A program made the position numbers and the translations under genes. From the NCBI RefSeq assembly GCF_012396235.1, contig NZ_JAAXPA010000015.1, forward strand, positions 112,085 to 176,084: a DNA stretch of 64,000 nucleotides, written 5' to 3'. Position 1 is the stretch's first letter; each line of letters begins with the position of its first letter. This document shows, piece after piece, positions 1-7,729 of this stretch. This stretch comes from Rhodococcus opacus. Lineage in GTDB: Bacteria; Actinomycetota; Actinomycetes; Mycobacteriales; Mycobacteriaceae. The notes beneath the pieces were generated by a model. That model was not told the DNA's origin. It made no database searches and saw only the letters and a list, made by a program, of their open reading frames with translations.

Positions 1-165
1 GAGGAGGTGCGCTTCCCCGGCGTGGTACCTCAGTTCGACGGCCAGGCAACGAAAGTCGGATGGTTGGGGCCTGATCTCGGTGCCGACACCGAGCCGGTAC
101 TGGGCCGGATGCTGGGCCTGACGCCCGAGCGCCTGAACGCACTGCGCACGGCAGGCGTCATCTGA
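1..165 (+). CDS. Class III (CaiB/BaiF) CoA-transferase, C-terminal end only
   Basis: Frame 1 is open from the window edge to a TGA at 163-165 and encodes the last 54 residues of a protein. The tail has the features usual for the C-terminus of family III CoA-transferases: an FPG near the start, then W-x-G-P-x-L-G and a short T-P-E-R-L/L-R-x-x-G-V-I ending. These enzymes move CoA between acyl groups, often activating dicarboxylic or hydroxy acids. A carrier (247) and an HMG-CoA-lyase-family protein (1601) follow on the same strand, which fits activation, uptake and cleavage of one organic acid. The N-terminus and catalytic Asp lie outside the window, so substrate cannot be judged. Confidence 0.72.
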   Translation, partial: EEVRFPGVVPQFDGQATKVGWLGPDLGADTEPVLGRMLGLTPERLNALRTAGVI

Positions 166-246
166 CCCGCGGGCTTCCGCCGCCCCTCTGCTCCCTGGTG
201 CAGCCGCACCTTTCCCGTTTGCCCCGCACGGAAAGAACACGGTCCC

Positions 247-1572
247 ATGGTCTACGCCATCTCCATCCTCGCCCTCGTACTGATCTTCACCATCGCCACC
301 AAGGTGCCGATCAACATGGGCATCCTCGCCTTCGCCGGCGCCTTCCTCGTCGGCGGATGGGTGTCGGGGATCCCGATCGACGACATCGTCGACGCATTTC
401 CCGGTGACATCTTCCTGATCGTCGCCGGCATCACCCTGCTGTTCGCCATCGCCAAGGCCAACGGCACCATCAACATCATCGTCGAATCGGCCCTACGCCT
501 GGTCCACGGACGGCGCTGGGCGCTGGTGTGGATGATGTTCCTGCTCTCCGGCGCGCTGATGGCCCTGGGATCACCGATGGCGGCAGGCATGCTCGCCCCC
601 ATCGCCATGCGGCTGGCCGGGAAAAAGAAGATCAACCCCCTGCTGATGGGCATGGCCATCAACCACGGCGCTCTGGGATGCGCGTTCTCGCCCATCACGA
701 TCTACGGTGCCTTCGTCAACGGATTGATCAAATCCGCCGGGTACGAGGCGAACCCGATGCTGCTGTTCATCGTTCCCTTCGCACTGAACACCCTGTTCCT
801 CGCCGTACTGTTCGCCATCTACGGCCGCGACCTGCTCCACGAGCTGCCCGAAGACCGTGACGAGATCACCGGCGCCAGCGCAGGCGCACCGACCCGCCCC
901 CATCCCAGCCCGGGATCTGGCACCGCCTCCGCGACCGCCGTCCTGCCCGACGTCGACGTCATCGGCCACACCCCGTTCAACCGGGAACGGGTCGCGACGC
1001 TCATCGGAATCCTGCTCCTGGCAGTAGGTTCGGTGGCCTTCAACGTCGACGTCGGAGTCAGCTCGATCTGTATCAGCACGGTCCTGCTGCTGATGGCCCC
1101 GAAGAAGATGCCCCGGATCGAAGACAAGGTGGCGTGGCCGGCCGTCGTGCTGGTGTGCGGCATGCTCACCTACATGACGGTGCTCAAACAAAACGGCACC
1201 CTCGACTTCCTCGGCGACGCCGCCACCCACCTCGGCTCCCCTCTCGCCGCCGCGCTGATCCTGCTGTACGCCGCCGCGATCATCTCCGCGGTCGGCTCCT
1301 CGATCGGCACCCTGGGCATCGCGCTGCCGCTGGCCGCACCCATGCTCGCCGCCGGGGAACTCGGCGCGCTGGGATTCATCATCGCGCTGGCCTTCGCCTC
1401 CACCGTCGTCGACGTCAGCCCCTTCGCCACGAACGGATCCATCGTGGTGGCCGAGGCCGACGTCGAAGACCGTCAACGGTTCCAGCGCAGCGTCCTGGCC
1501 TACTGCGGCCTGGTCGTGCTCCTCGCCCCGCTGGTGGCCTGGGCCCTGATCGTCGTTCCCACCTCGCTCTGA
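247..1572 (+). CDS. MatC-type dicarboxylate carrier, 441 aa
   Basis: A very hydrophobic protein with about a dozen predicted membrane segments. The N-terminal half looks like the MatC (malonate/dicarboxylate carrier) N-terminal domain: repeated Gly/Pro-rich helices, a G-S-P-M-A-A-G segment near residue 110 and a long conserved N-H-G-A-L-G stretch. A hydrophilic Pro/Gly/Ala-rich cytoplasmic loop (about residues 210-240) separates two halves, as in ion-transporter superfamily carriers. It probably brings a dicarboxylate across the cytoplasmic membrane. It lies 81 bp after the CoA-transferase fragment and 28 bp before the lyase, so the three genes are probably one transcript. The substrate is not visible; a short-chain or branched dicarboxylate is inferred from the neighbours. 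Confidence 0.75.
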   Translation: MVYAISILALVLIFTIATKVPINMGILAFAGAFLVGGWVSGIPIDDIVDAFPGDIFLIVAGITLLFAIAKANGTINIIVESALRLVHGRRWALVWMMFLLSGALMALGSPMAAGMLAPIAMRLAGKKKINPLLMGMAINHGALGCAFSPITIYGAFVNGLIKSAGYEANPMLLFIVPFALNTLFLAVLFAIYGRDLLHELPEDRDEITGASAGAPTRPHPSPGSGTASATAVLPDVDVIGHTPFNRERVATLIGILLLAVGSVAFNVDVGVSSICISTVLLLMAPKKMPRIEDKVAWPAVVLVCGMLTYMTVLKQNGTLDFLGDAATHLGSPLAAALILLYAAAIISAVGSSIGTLGIALPLAAPMLAAGELGALGFIIALAFASTVVDVSPFATNGSIVVAEADVEDRQRFQRSVLAYCGLVVLLAPLVAWALIVVPTSL

Positions 1573-1600
1573 CCCCCTGCCCTCTCGAGAAGGTTCTCGC

Positions 1601-2485
1601 ATGCCCGTCACCATCACCGACGTCGTCCTGCGCGACGGTCTACAGGACGAGAACGTCCTCGTCGCCACCGACGACAAACTCACCATCGCCGACGCGCTGG
1701 TGGCAGCCGGAGTCCGGCAGATCGAAGCCGTGTCCTTCGTCTCGCCCACCCGCGTTCCTCAGATGGCCGACGCCGACGCACTCATCGCCCGGTTGCAGCC
1801 CTACCGCGCCACCACACAGGTCAGCGCGTTGGCACTGAACGCCACCGGGGTCCACCGTGCAGTGGCAGCCGGAGTCGACGTCGTGCACATCGCGGCATCG
1901 GCCAGTTCCGCACACAGCCGAGCGAACGCCGGCAAGTCTGCTGCACAGGCCCTCGAGGACCTGTCCCAGGCGGTGGCCCGCTACCCGGAGCAACGGTTCC
2001 TCGGCGGGATATCCACCGCATTCGTCTGCCCGTTCGAGGGAACCGTCTCACCCACCCGGTTGGTAGAGGTCGCCGAACAGTTCGCAGCCATGGGGATACG
2101 CGCCCTGGGGCTGGCCGACACCCTGGGCACCGCCACCACCGAGCACGTGCTCACCGCGGTGGGCGCCGTGTGCGAAGCACTGCCCGACATCACCATCGGA
2201 CTGCATCTGCACAACGCCGACGGCCAAGCGCTCACCACCGCCCTGCAGGCGGCACGCCATCTGGGGATCGCACACTTCGACAGCGCGGTCGGCGGATACG
2301 GCGGGTGCCCCTTCGCGCCGGGCGCACACGGCAACCTCGCGACCGAGGAGCTGGTCGCGCATTTTCACAGTCATGATGTGGAAACCGGCATCGATCAGGC
2401 GCAGGTCAGCGCCGCAGCATCGTTGGTCAAGCGTGTCCTCGCAGCCTCACCGCAGCTCTCGCGCTTCGCGCCCGTGCGTGGTTGA
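1601..2485 (+). CDS. Hydroxymethylglutaryl-CoA lyase family enzyme, 294 aa
   Basis: A TIM-barrel aldol-type lyase. The first strand carries the metal/substrate motif D-x-x-L-R-D-G-L-Q (residues 7-15), the metal-binding H-x-H pair is at 202-204, and the loop G-G-Y-G-G-C-P-F-A-P-G with the active-site cysteine (Cys236) is complete. Length matches HMG-CoA lyases (about 300). The family splits 3-hydroxy-3-methylglutaryl-CoA to acetyl-CoA and acetoacetate; relatives cleave other 3-hydroxyacyl-CoAs such as citramalyl-CoA. A GAGAAGG ribosome site precedes the ATG. With a class III CoA-transferase and a dicarboxylate carrier upstream, a catabolic role on an imported C5/C6 acid seems more likely than leucine degradation, but this is inference. 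Confidence 0.82.
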   Translation: MPVTITDVVLRDGLQDENVLVATDDKLTIADALVAAGVRQIEAVSFVSPTRVPQMADADALIARLQPYRATTQVSALALNATGVHRAVAAGVDVVHIAASASSAHSRANAGKSAAQALEDLSQAVARYPEQRFLGGISTAFVCPFEGTVSPTRLVEVAEQFAAMGIRALGLADTLGTATTEHVLTAVGAVCEALPDITIGLHLHNADGQALTTALQAARHLGIAHFDSAVGGYGGCPFAPGAHGNLATEELVAHFHSHDVETGIDQAQVSAAASLVKRVLAASPQLSRFAPVRG

Positions 2486-2501
2486 GGAGTCTCTGGACTC
2501 G

Positions 2502-3215
2502 TCAACCGCTCACGGGGCGGTACGCCCCCAGGATCTGCGCCTCGGCGTCTTCGAGGTAGGTCTTGAGTAGCTGACCTGCGGCTTCGGTGTTGCCCGCGAC
2601 CAGTGCGTCGTAGATCTCGTGATTGCGGGTGAGGTACGGGCCGTGGAATCGGTGGGCGTCGTCCATGACGTGGAAGACGAGTCGCGCCTCGTTCCACACG
2701 CTGCGCATGAGTTCGTCGATGCGATTGCTGTTGTTGAGGCTCGCGAGGGCGCTGTGGAAGTGGATGTCCGCGGTGCCGACTCCGGTCCAGTCCTCGACGG
2801 CGTACCGCTCGTCGGCCAGGTCCAGGGCCTCGGCCACGCGCGACAGGTCGCCTGTGGCGGGGTCGAATCCGTTGACGCCCGCGCATTCGACGACGCGGCG
2901 GCAGATGTACAGCTCGGTGATGTCCTCGGCCGTGGGCACGCGGACGAAGACGCCGCGGTTGAGTTCGTGCGCGACCAGTCGGTCTTCGATCAGGATCTGG
3001 AAGGCCTCGCGCACCGTGTTGCGGGAGACGTCGAGGGCGGCGCAGATGTCGGGTTCGGAGAGACGCGCCCCTGGTCGGAACGTTCCGTCGATGATCGCGT
3101 CCCGCAGAATGCCGGCCACCCGGGTGGTCCTGCTGGTGCGTTCGAGCAGGCCGCGGTGAGCGGCCAGGCGGGAATGCGCATCGCCGCGAAGGGCATTCGA
3201 GCTGGTCAAGTCCAC
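2502..3215 (-). CDS. FadR-type GntR transcriptional regulator (FCD domain), 237 aa
   Basis: The N-terminal part (about residues 28-95) is a winged helix of the GntR family, with the pattern R-D-A-I-I-D-G-T-F, P-G-x-R-L-S-E and S-R-N-T-V-R-E-A. The rest is an all-helical FCD ligand domain with spaced Asp/His residues of the metal/carboxylate pocket (H-F-H-S-A-L near 160, N-H-E-I-Y-D-A near 205). Such regulators usually sense organic acids and repress neighbouring genes. It is transcribed away from the 3385 operon and towards the lyase gene, so either unit could be its target. A 9-bp perfect inverted repeat in the divergent gap (3282-3312) is a candidate operator. Confidence 0.85.
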   Translation of the reverse strand: MDLTSSNALRGDAHSRLAAHRGLLERTSRTTRVAGILRDAIIDGTFRPGARLSEPDICAALDVSRNTVREAFQILIEDRLVAHELNRGVFVRVPTAEDITELYICRRVVECAGVNGFDPATGDLSRVAEALDLADERYAVEDWTGVGTADIHFHSALASLNNSNRIDELMRSVWNEARLVFHVMDDAHRFHGPYLTRNHEIYDALVAGNTEAAGQLLKTYLEDAEAQILGAYRPVSG

Positions 3216-3281
3216 TCCTCAGGTTTTGATCTCGACCGCAATCATAGTTGTGAGCTCGGTTCCGCGATGAATTCCATGTTA

Positions 3282-3312
3282 AACGATCCTCTCAGGGTAT
3301 TGCAGGATCGTT
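3282..3312. promoter_or_regulatory. Inverted repeat, candidate operator of the FadR-type regulator
   Basis: Two perfect 9-bp arms, AACGATCCT (3282-3290) and AGGATCGTT (3304-3312), are separated by 13 bp in the divergent gap between the regulator (start 3215) and the carrier (start 3385). Position and symmetry suit a dimer-binding operator that could control both directions. The centre-to-centre spacing is wider than in the best known FadR-type sites, so an mRNA hairpin in the leader of the 3385 gene is an alternative. Confidence 0.45.
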
Positions 3313-3384
3313 GAACGATTTGTACCGTGATGGGAGTTACACCGTTTCTTCCGGCAGTTACATCCCTTCTTCAGGCGAGGTGCC

Positions 3385-4653
3385 ATGACCACAGATACAC
3401 AGACCGAGGTCGCGCAGGCGCGCCCCTTCGACTGGTTCCGCACCCTCGGGCCGAAGGGAAAGAGAGCCTTCATCGGCGCGTTCGGCGGGTACGGACTCGA
3501 CTCCTACGACTTTCAGGTCCTCCCGCTCGGCCTCGCGGCCATCGCCGCCTACTTCGGCCTCACCACCGGACAGGCTGGCCTGCTGACGACGGTGACGCTG
3601 GTCGTGTCCGCGCTCGGCGGTGCCCTCGCCGGCATCCTCGTCGACAAGATCGGCCGGGTCCGCACCCTGCAGGTCACGGTCGCGACGTACACGATCTTCA
3701 CGGTGCTGTGCGGCTTCGCGCAGAACTTCGAGACGCTGCTCGTCTTCCGCGCCTTCCAGGGCCTCGGCTTCGGCGGCGAGTGGGCGGCGGGTGCGATTCT
3801 CGTGGCCGAATACGCCCGGGCCGAGTACCGGGGCCGGGCCGTGGCGTTCGTCCAGAGCGCGTGGGCAGTGGGCTGGGCGCTGGCGGTGATCGTCTACACG
3901 GTCGTCTTCCAGCTGTTCGATCCCGACGTCGCGTGGCGAGTGCTGTTCTTCACCGGTGTCCTGCCCGCGTTCCTCATCATCTGGGTTCGCCGGAATCTGA
4001 AGGATCCCGAGGTCGTCACGAAACGTCGTGAGTCCGCCGGCAAGGAGACCGGCTCGTTCGCCGCGATCTTCCGCGGCGGACTGCTCAAGACCACCGTGCT
4101 CGCGTCGCTGCTCGCCACCGGCGTGCAGGGCGGCTACTACACGCTGGCGTCCTGGCTGCCCACATTCCTGAAGACCTCGCGCGGACTCGACGTCGTCGGC
4201 ACCGGCGGCTACCTCGCCATCCTGATCTCGGGTGCGTTCCTCGGCTACGTCAGCGGCGGCATCCTCACCGACAAGCTGGGACGCAAGCGGACCATGCAGC
4301 TGTTCGCGGCACTGTCGGCCGTCTTCATGGTGGGCTACACCCAGGTGCCCGAGGGCGCGAACATGTTGATCCTCATCCTGGGCTTCCCCCTCGGCTTCTG
4401 CACGTCGGCGATCTTCAGTGGATTCGGATCGTTCCTGTCCGAGCTGTACCCGACGCAGTCCCGCGGCACGGGCCAGGGCTTCACGTACAACTTCGGCCGC
4501 GCGGTCGGCGCCGTGTTCCCGGCGGTCGTCGGTTTCCTGGCGGCCACCCAGCTGGGTATCGGCGGCGCGATGATCTTCGGTGCGCTCGGATACGCCATCG
4601 CCGTCTTCGCCCTGTTCTTCCTCCCCGAGACCCGCGGGATCCAACTTGACTGA
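3385..4653 (+). CDS. MFS carrier, organic/amino acid type, 422 aa
   Basis: A 12-helix major facilitator. The loop 2-3 signature D-K-I-G-R-V-R is at about residues 87-93, its echo D-K-L-G-R-K-R lies in the second half, and an R-G-R-A-V-A-F-V segment follows helix 4-5 (about 150). The family resembles aromatic- or organic-acid:H+ symporters (sialate/benzoate group). It heads an operon whose other members process 5-oxoproline and glutamate, so 5-oxoproline or a related amino acid derivative is a plausible substrate. The ATG at 3385 has a weak GAGGTG site upstream, and the next gene overlaps its end by 8 nt. Confidence 0.82.
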   Translation: MTTDTQTEVAQARPFDWFRTLGPKGKRAFIGAFGGYGLDSYDFQVLPLGLAAIAAYFGLTTGQAGLLTTVTLVVSALGGALAGILVDKIGRVRTLQVTVATYTIFTVLCGFAQNFETLLVFRAFQGLGFGGEWAAGAILVAEYARAEYRGRAVAFVQSAWAVGWALAVIVYTVVFQLFDPDVAWRVLFFTGVLPAFLIIWVRRNLKDPEVVTKRRESAGKETGSFAAIFRGGLLKTTVLASLLATGVQGGYYTLASWLPTFLKTSRGLDVVGTGGYLAILISGAFLGYVSGGILTDKLGRKRTMQLFAALSAVFMVGYTQVPEGANMLILILGFPLGFCTSAIFSGFGSFLSELYPTQSRGTGQGFTYNFGRAVGAVFPAVVGFLAATQLGIGGAMIFGALGYAIAVFALFFLPETRGIQLD

Positions 4654-5434
4654 CTCACCGGCCGACCTCCGCTCCGCGTTCCGTTCGGGACGCGTCACCC
4701 CGACCGCCGGTCTGGCGCCCGGATTCGCCCAGACGAATCTCATCGCCGTACCGGAGGACTGGGCCTACGATGTCCTGCTGTTCACGCAGCGGAACCCCAA
4801 GCCGTGCCCCGTCCTCGACGTCGGCGACGTCGGCTCCCGCAAGACGATGCTCGCCCCCGGCGCCGACATCACCACGGACCTGCCGCTGTACCGGGTGTGG
4901 AAGGACGGCGAACTGGCCGACGAGACCGCGGACGTGTCGGGGTTGTGGCGGGACGACCTCGTGGCCTTCCACATCGGGTGCAGCTTCACGTTCGAGCACC
5001 CGGTGGCCGCTGCCGGGGTCCCGCTGCGGCACGTCGAGCAGGGCAGCAACGTCCCGATGTACGTGACCAACCGTGAGTGCAGGCCCGCAGGCCGGATGAG
5101 CGGACCGATGGTGGTGTCGATGCGACCCGTTCCCGAACATCAGGTGGCCCTCGCCGCGTCGATCTCGGCGCGGATGCCTGCCGTCCACGGTGGGCCCGTG
5201 CACATCGGCGATCCCGCGGAACTCGGCATCGCCGATGTCGCGGCCCCCGACTTCGGTGATCCGGTGAATTTCGAGCCCGGTGACGTGCCGGTGTTCTGGG
5301 CCTGCGGGGTGACCCCGCAGGCGGCGGCGATGGCGTCCCGGTTGCCGTTCGCGATCACCCATGCGCCCGGGTACATGCTGATCACCGACACCCCGGACAG
5401 CGAGTACGTCCTGGAGGTTCCCGATGCGCGTTGA
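4646..5434 (+). CDS. DUF1445 family protein, D-glutamate cyclase-like / putative hydro-lyase, 262 aa
   Basis: The protein has the usual DUF1445 length and look: an N-terminal [17 protein letters not shown] segment, a P-C-P-V-L-D-V-G strand, [10 protein letters not shown], a T-N-R-E-C-R-P motif, and near the end [11 protein letters not shown]. The mammalian member of this family is a D-glutamate cyclase that makes 5-oxo-D-proline; the bacterial members are mostly annotated as putative hydro-lyases. I place the start at a TTG overlapping the carrier stop by 8 nt, because the conserved N-terminus begins right after it and no ATG fits; the start is the uncertain point. It overlaps pxpA by 11 nt, consistent with translational coupling. 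Confidence 0.75.
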   Translation: MTDSPADLRSAFRSGRVTPTAGLAPGFAQTNLIAVPEDWAYDVLLFTQRNPKPCPVLDVGDVGSRKTMLAPGADITTDLPLYRVWKDGELADETADVSGLWRDDLVAFHIGCSFTFEHPVAAAGVPLRHVEQGSNVPMYVTNRECRPAGRMSGPMVVSMRPVPEHQVALAASISARMPAVHGGPVHIGDPAELGIADVAAPDFGDPVNFEPGDVPVFWACGVTPQAAAMASRLPFAITHAPGYMLITDTPDSEYVLEVPDAR

Positions 5435-6179
5435 TCTGAACTGCGACCTCGGTGAGGGTTTCGGGCAGTGGACCCTGGCGGACGACGAGGCCCTCCTCGA
5501 CATCGTCACCAGCGCGAACATCGCGTGCGGTTTTCACGCGGGGGATCCGATGATCATCCGCCGGGCCTGCGAGGGTGCGGCCGAGCGCAACGTCGCGATC
5601 GGTGCGCACGTGGGTTTCCGGGATCTCGCCGGATTCGGCCGTCGGGAACTTTCGGTGTCGCCGGCGGATCTGCGCGACGAGACGCTGTACCAGATCGGCG
5701 CGCTCGCCGGGTTCGCACGTGCCGCCGGGTCCCGTGTGTCGTACGTCAAACCGCATGGTGCGCTCTACAATTCCGCCGCGCTCGACTGTGGGCGGGCCGA
5801 GGCGATCGCGTCGGCCATCGACCGGTTCACCGAACCGCTCGCGCTGATGGGCCCACCCGGCTCGCAGTTGCAGCGCGCGGCGGAAACCCACGGCATCGAA
5901 TTCGTCGCCGAGGGTTTCGCCGACCGCCGCTACACCGCCGCGGGCACGTTGACCCCGCGCTCGGTGACCGGCGCCGTCATCGACGATCCCGACGTCGCCG
6001 CCGCCCAGGCCGTGCGCATGGTGTCGAGCGGAACGGTGGAGTCGATCGACGGTGACGACGTCGCGGTGTCGGTGCACAGCATCTGCGTGCACGGTGACTC
6101 GCCCGGATCCGTGCGCACGGCCCGCCAGGTCCGGCACGCCCTGGAGAGTGCCGACGTCACGCTCGGGGCCTTCGCATGA
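5424..6179 (+). CDS. pxpA: 5-oxoprolinase subunit A (LamB/YcsF family), 251 aa
   Basis: The N-terminus shows the family signature [11 protein letters not shown] (residues 4-14), followed by [13 protein letters not shown] (about 32-44), G-A-H-V-G-F-R-D and K-P-H-G-A-L-Y-N. PxpA works with PxpB and PxpC to open 5-oxo-L-proline (pyroglutamate) to glutamate with ATP. Length is typical (about 250). It overlaps the DUF1445 gene by 11 nt and its stop overlaps the pxpB ATG (ATGA), so all these genes should be co-translated. Confidence 0.93.
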   Translation: MRVDLNCDLGEGFGQWTLADDEALLDIVTSANIACGFHAGDPMIIRRACEGAAERNVAIGAHVGFRDLAGFGRRELSVSPADLRDETLYQIGALAGFARAAGSRVSYVKPHGALYNSAALDCGRAEAIASAIDRFTEPLALMGPPGSQLQRAAETHGIEFVAEGFADRRYTAAGTLTPRSVTGAVIDDPDVAAAQAVRMVSSGTVESIDGDDVAVSVHSICVHGDSPGSVRTARQVRHALESADVTLGAFA

Positions 6180-6826
6180 CCACCCCGAGCGCCGGCACTC
6201 GAATCCTTCCGGCGGGCAACCGGGCCCTCCTCGTCGAACTGGAGTCGGAACCGTTCGTGGTGTCGCTGACCGAACGCCTCCGCCGCACCCCGGTCCCGGG
6301 TGTGGAGGACGTGCTTCCCGCGGCGCGGACGGTGCTCGTGACCACGACACCGCGGACCGACCTCGACGAGGTGCGCCGCGCGCTGCGGACGATGACCGTC
6401 GACCTCGAGGTCCACGAGGACAGCCGCGCATCCGAATCCGAGCCGGTCACCATCCCGGTCCGCTACGACGGCGCCGATCTCGCCGACGTCGCCGGCCATC
6501 TGCGGGTGAGCCGGGAGGACGTGATCGCTGCCCACACGGCGGCCACCTGGCGCTGTGTGTTCATCGGATTCGCACCGGGTTTCGCCTACCTGAGTTGCGG
6601 CGACGATCGGCTCACCGTGCCACGGCGGGCCCAGTCCCGCACCGTGGTGCCCGCCGGGTCCGTGGCCCTCGCGGGTGGCTACGGCGCGGTGTATCCCCGG
6701 TCTTCACCCGGCGGGTGGCAGATCATCGGAACGACGGACTCCCCGATGTGGAACCTCGACGCGAACCCTCCGGCGCTGCTGCAGCCGGGGCGTCGCGTCC
6801 GATTCGTCGACGAGGAAACACTGTGA
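6176..6826 (+). CDS. pxpB: 5-oxoprolinase subunit B (KipI-type), 216 aa
   Basis: A KipI/allophanate-hydrolase-subunit-1 domain fills the protein. The diagnostic stretch G-F-A-P-G-F-A-Y-L is present near residue 128, followed by P-R-R-A-Q-S-R-T-V-V-P-A-G-S-V and G-x-Y-P-R-S-S-P-G-G-W. PxpB pairs with PxpC, and the complex hydrolyses 5-oxoproline with PxpA. The start ATG overlaps the pxpA stop and the pxpC GTG overlaps its own stop, so the three subunits are made in one coupled unit. Confidence 0.92.
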   Translation: MTTPSAGTRILPAGNRALLVELESEPFVVSLTERLRRTPVPGVEDVLPAARTVLVTTTPRTDLDEVRRALRTMTVDLEVHEDSRASESEPVTIPVRYDGADLADVAGHLRVSREDVIAAHTAATWRCVFIGFAPGFAYLSCGDDRLTVPRRAQSRTVVPAGSVALAGGYGAVYPRSSPGGWQIIGTTDSPMWNLDANPPALLQPGRRVRFVDEETL

Positions 6827-7686
6827 GTGAACTCGAAGTACTCGAAACGGGTCCGCTCAGCCTGATCCAGGATCTGGGCCGCCCCGGCTACCTGAGTTCG
6901 GGTGTGGGCGTGTCCGGCGCCGCCGACCGCGGGTCCGCGAAGCTGGCCAATCGGCTGGTCGGGAACGACGAGAACAGCGCGTGCATCGAGGTGTTGATGG
7001 GCGGCCTCGCCCTCCGGGCGCCGCAGGTGACCATCGTCGCCGTCACCGGTGCACCCGCGACGGCGCTGCTCGACGGAATCCCGATGGGGCACGCGAGCGT
7101 CATCGTGATGCAGCCGGGACAGACGCTGCGCCTGCAGTACGCGCAGGTCGGCCTGCGCAGCTACGTCGGCGTCCGCGGTGGCGTCGCGGTGCCGGACGTG
7201 CTCGGCTCCCGCAGCACCGACACCCTATCCGGAATCGGTCCGGAAGCGTTGAAACCCAACGATGTTCTGCCCGTCGGGACCGCGGCGACGAACTTCCCGA
7301 ACGTCGACGTCGCGCCCGTCCCCCCGATGGACGCGGGAACGCTATCGGTGCGGGTCATCGACGGCCCCCGCGACGACTGGTTCACCAACCCCGAAGCGTT
7401 GACCACGGGGGTGTGGGCCGTGTCCCCGGACACCGATCGCATCGGGGCGCGCCTGAACCGGCACGGCGACTCGCCGGCACTGGTGCGGACGTCCGAGGCC
7501 GAACTCCCCACCGAAGGTGTCGCGCTCGGCTCCATCCAGGTTCCGCCGAGCGGGCAGCCCGTCGTGTTCCTCGCGGACCATCCCATCTCGGGCGGGTATC
7601 CCGTCATCGGCGTCGTCGCGGACGAGGACATCGACCGGATCGCCCAGGCTCGACCCGGTCAACTGATTCGCTTCACCACTGCGTGA
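6823..7686 (+). CDS. pxpC: 5-oxoprolinase subunit C (KipA-type), 287 aa
   Basis: The opening G-P-L-S-L-I-Q-D-L-G-R-P-G-Y and the following G-V-G-V-S-G-A-A-D-R-G-S-A-K-L-A-N are the hallmark of the KipA/allophanate-hydrolase-subunit-2 family. Further family motifs are R-S-Y-V-G-V-R-G-G near residue 108 and a D-H-P-x-x-G-G-Y-P stretch near the C-terminus (about 248). I use the GTG at 6823, which forms a GTGA overlap with pxpB and starts the conserved region. A 43-bp gap follows before the glutamate dehydrogenase gene. Confidence 0.92.
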   Translation: MSELEVLETGPLSLIQDLGRPGYLSSGVGVSGAADRGSAKLANRLVGNDENSACIEVLMGGLALRAPQVTIVAVTGAPATALLDGIPMGHASVIVMQPGQTLRLQYAQVGLRSYVGVRGGVAVPDVLGSRSTDTLSGIGPEALKPNDVLPVGTAATNFPNVDVAPVPPMDAGTLSVRVIDGPRDDWFTNPEALTTGVWAVSPDTDRIGARLNRHGDSPALVRTSEAELPTEGVALGSIQVPPSGQPVVFLADHPISGGYPVIGVVADEDIDRIAQARPGQLIRFTTA

Positions 7687-7729
7687 TCGGCCTCGCTCCG
7701 ATCCCACTACAGGAGATCACCCCATCGTC

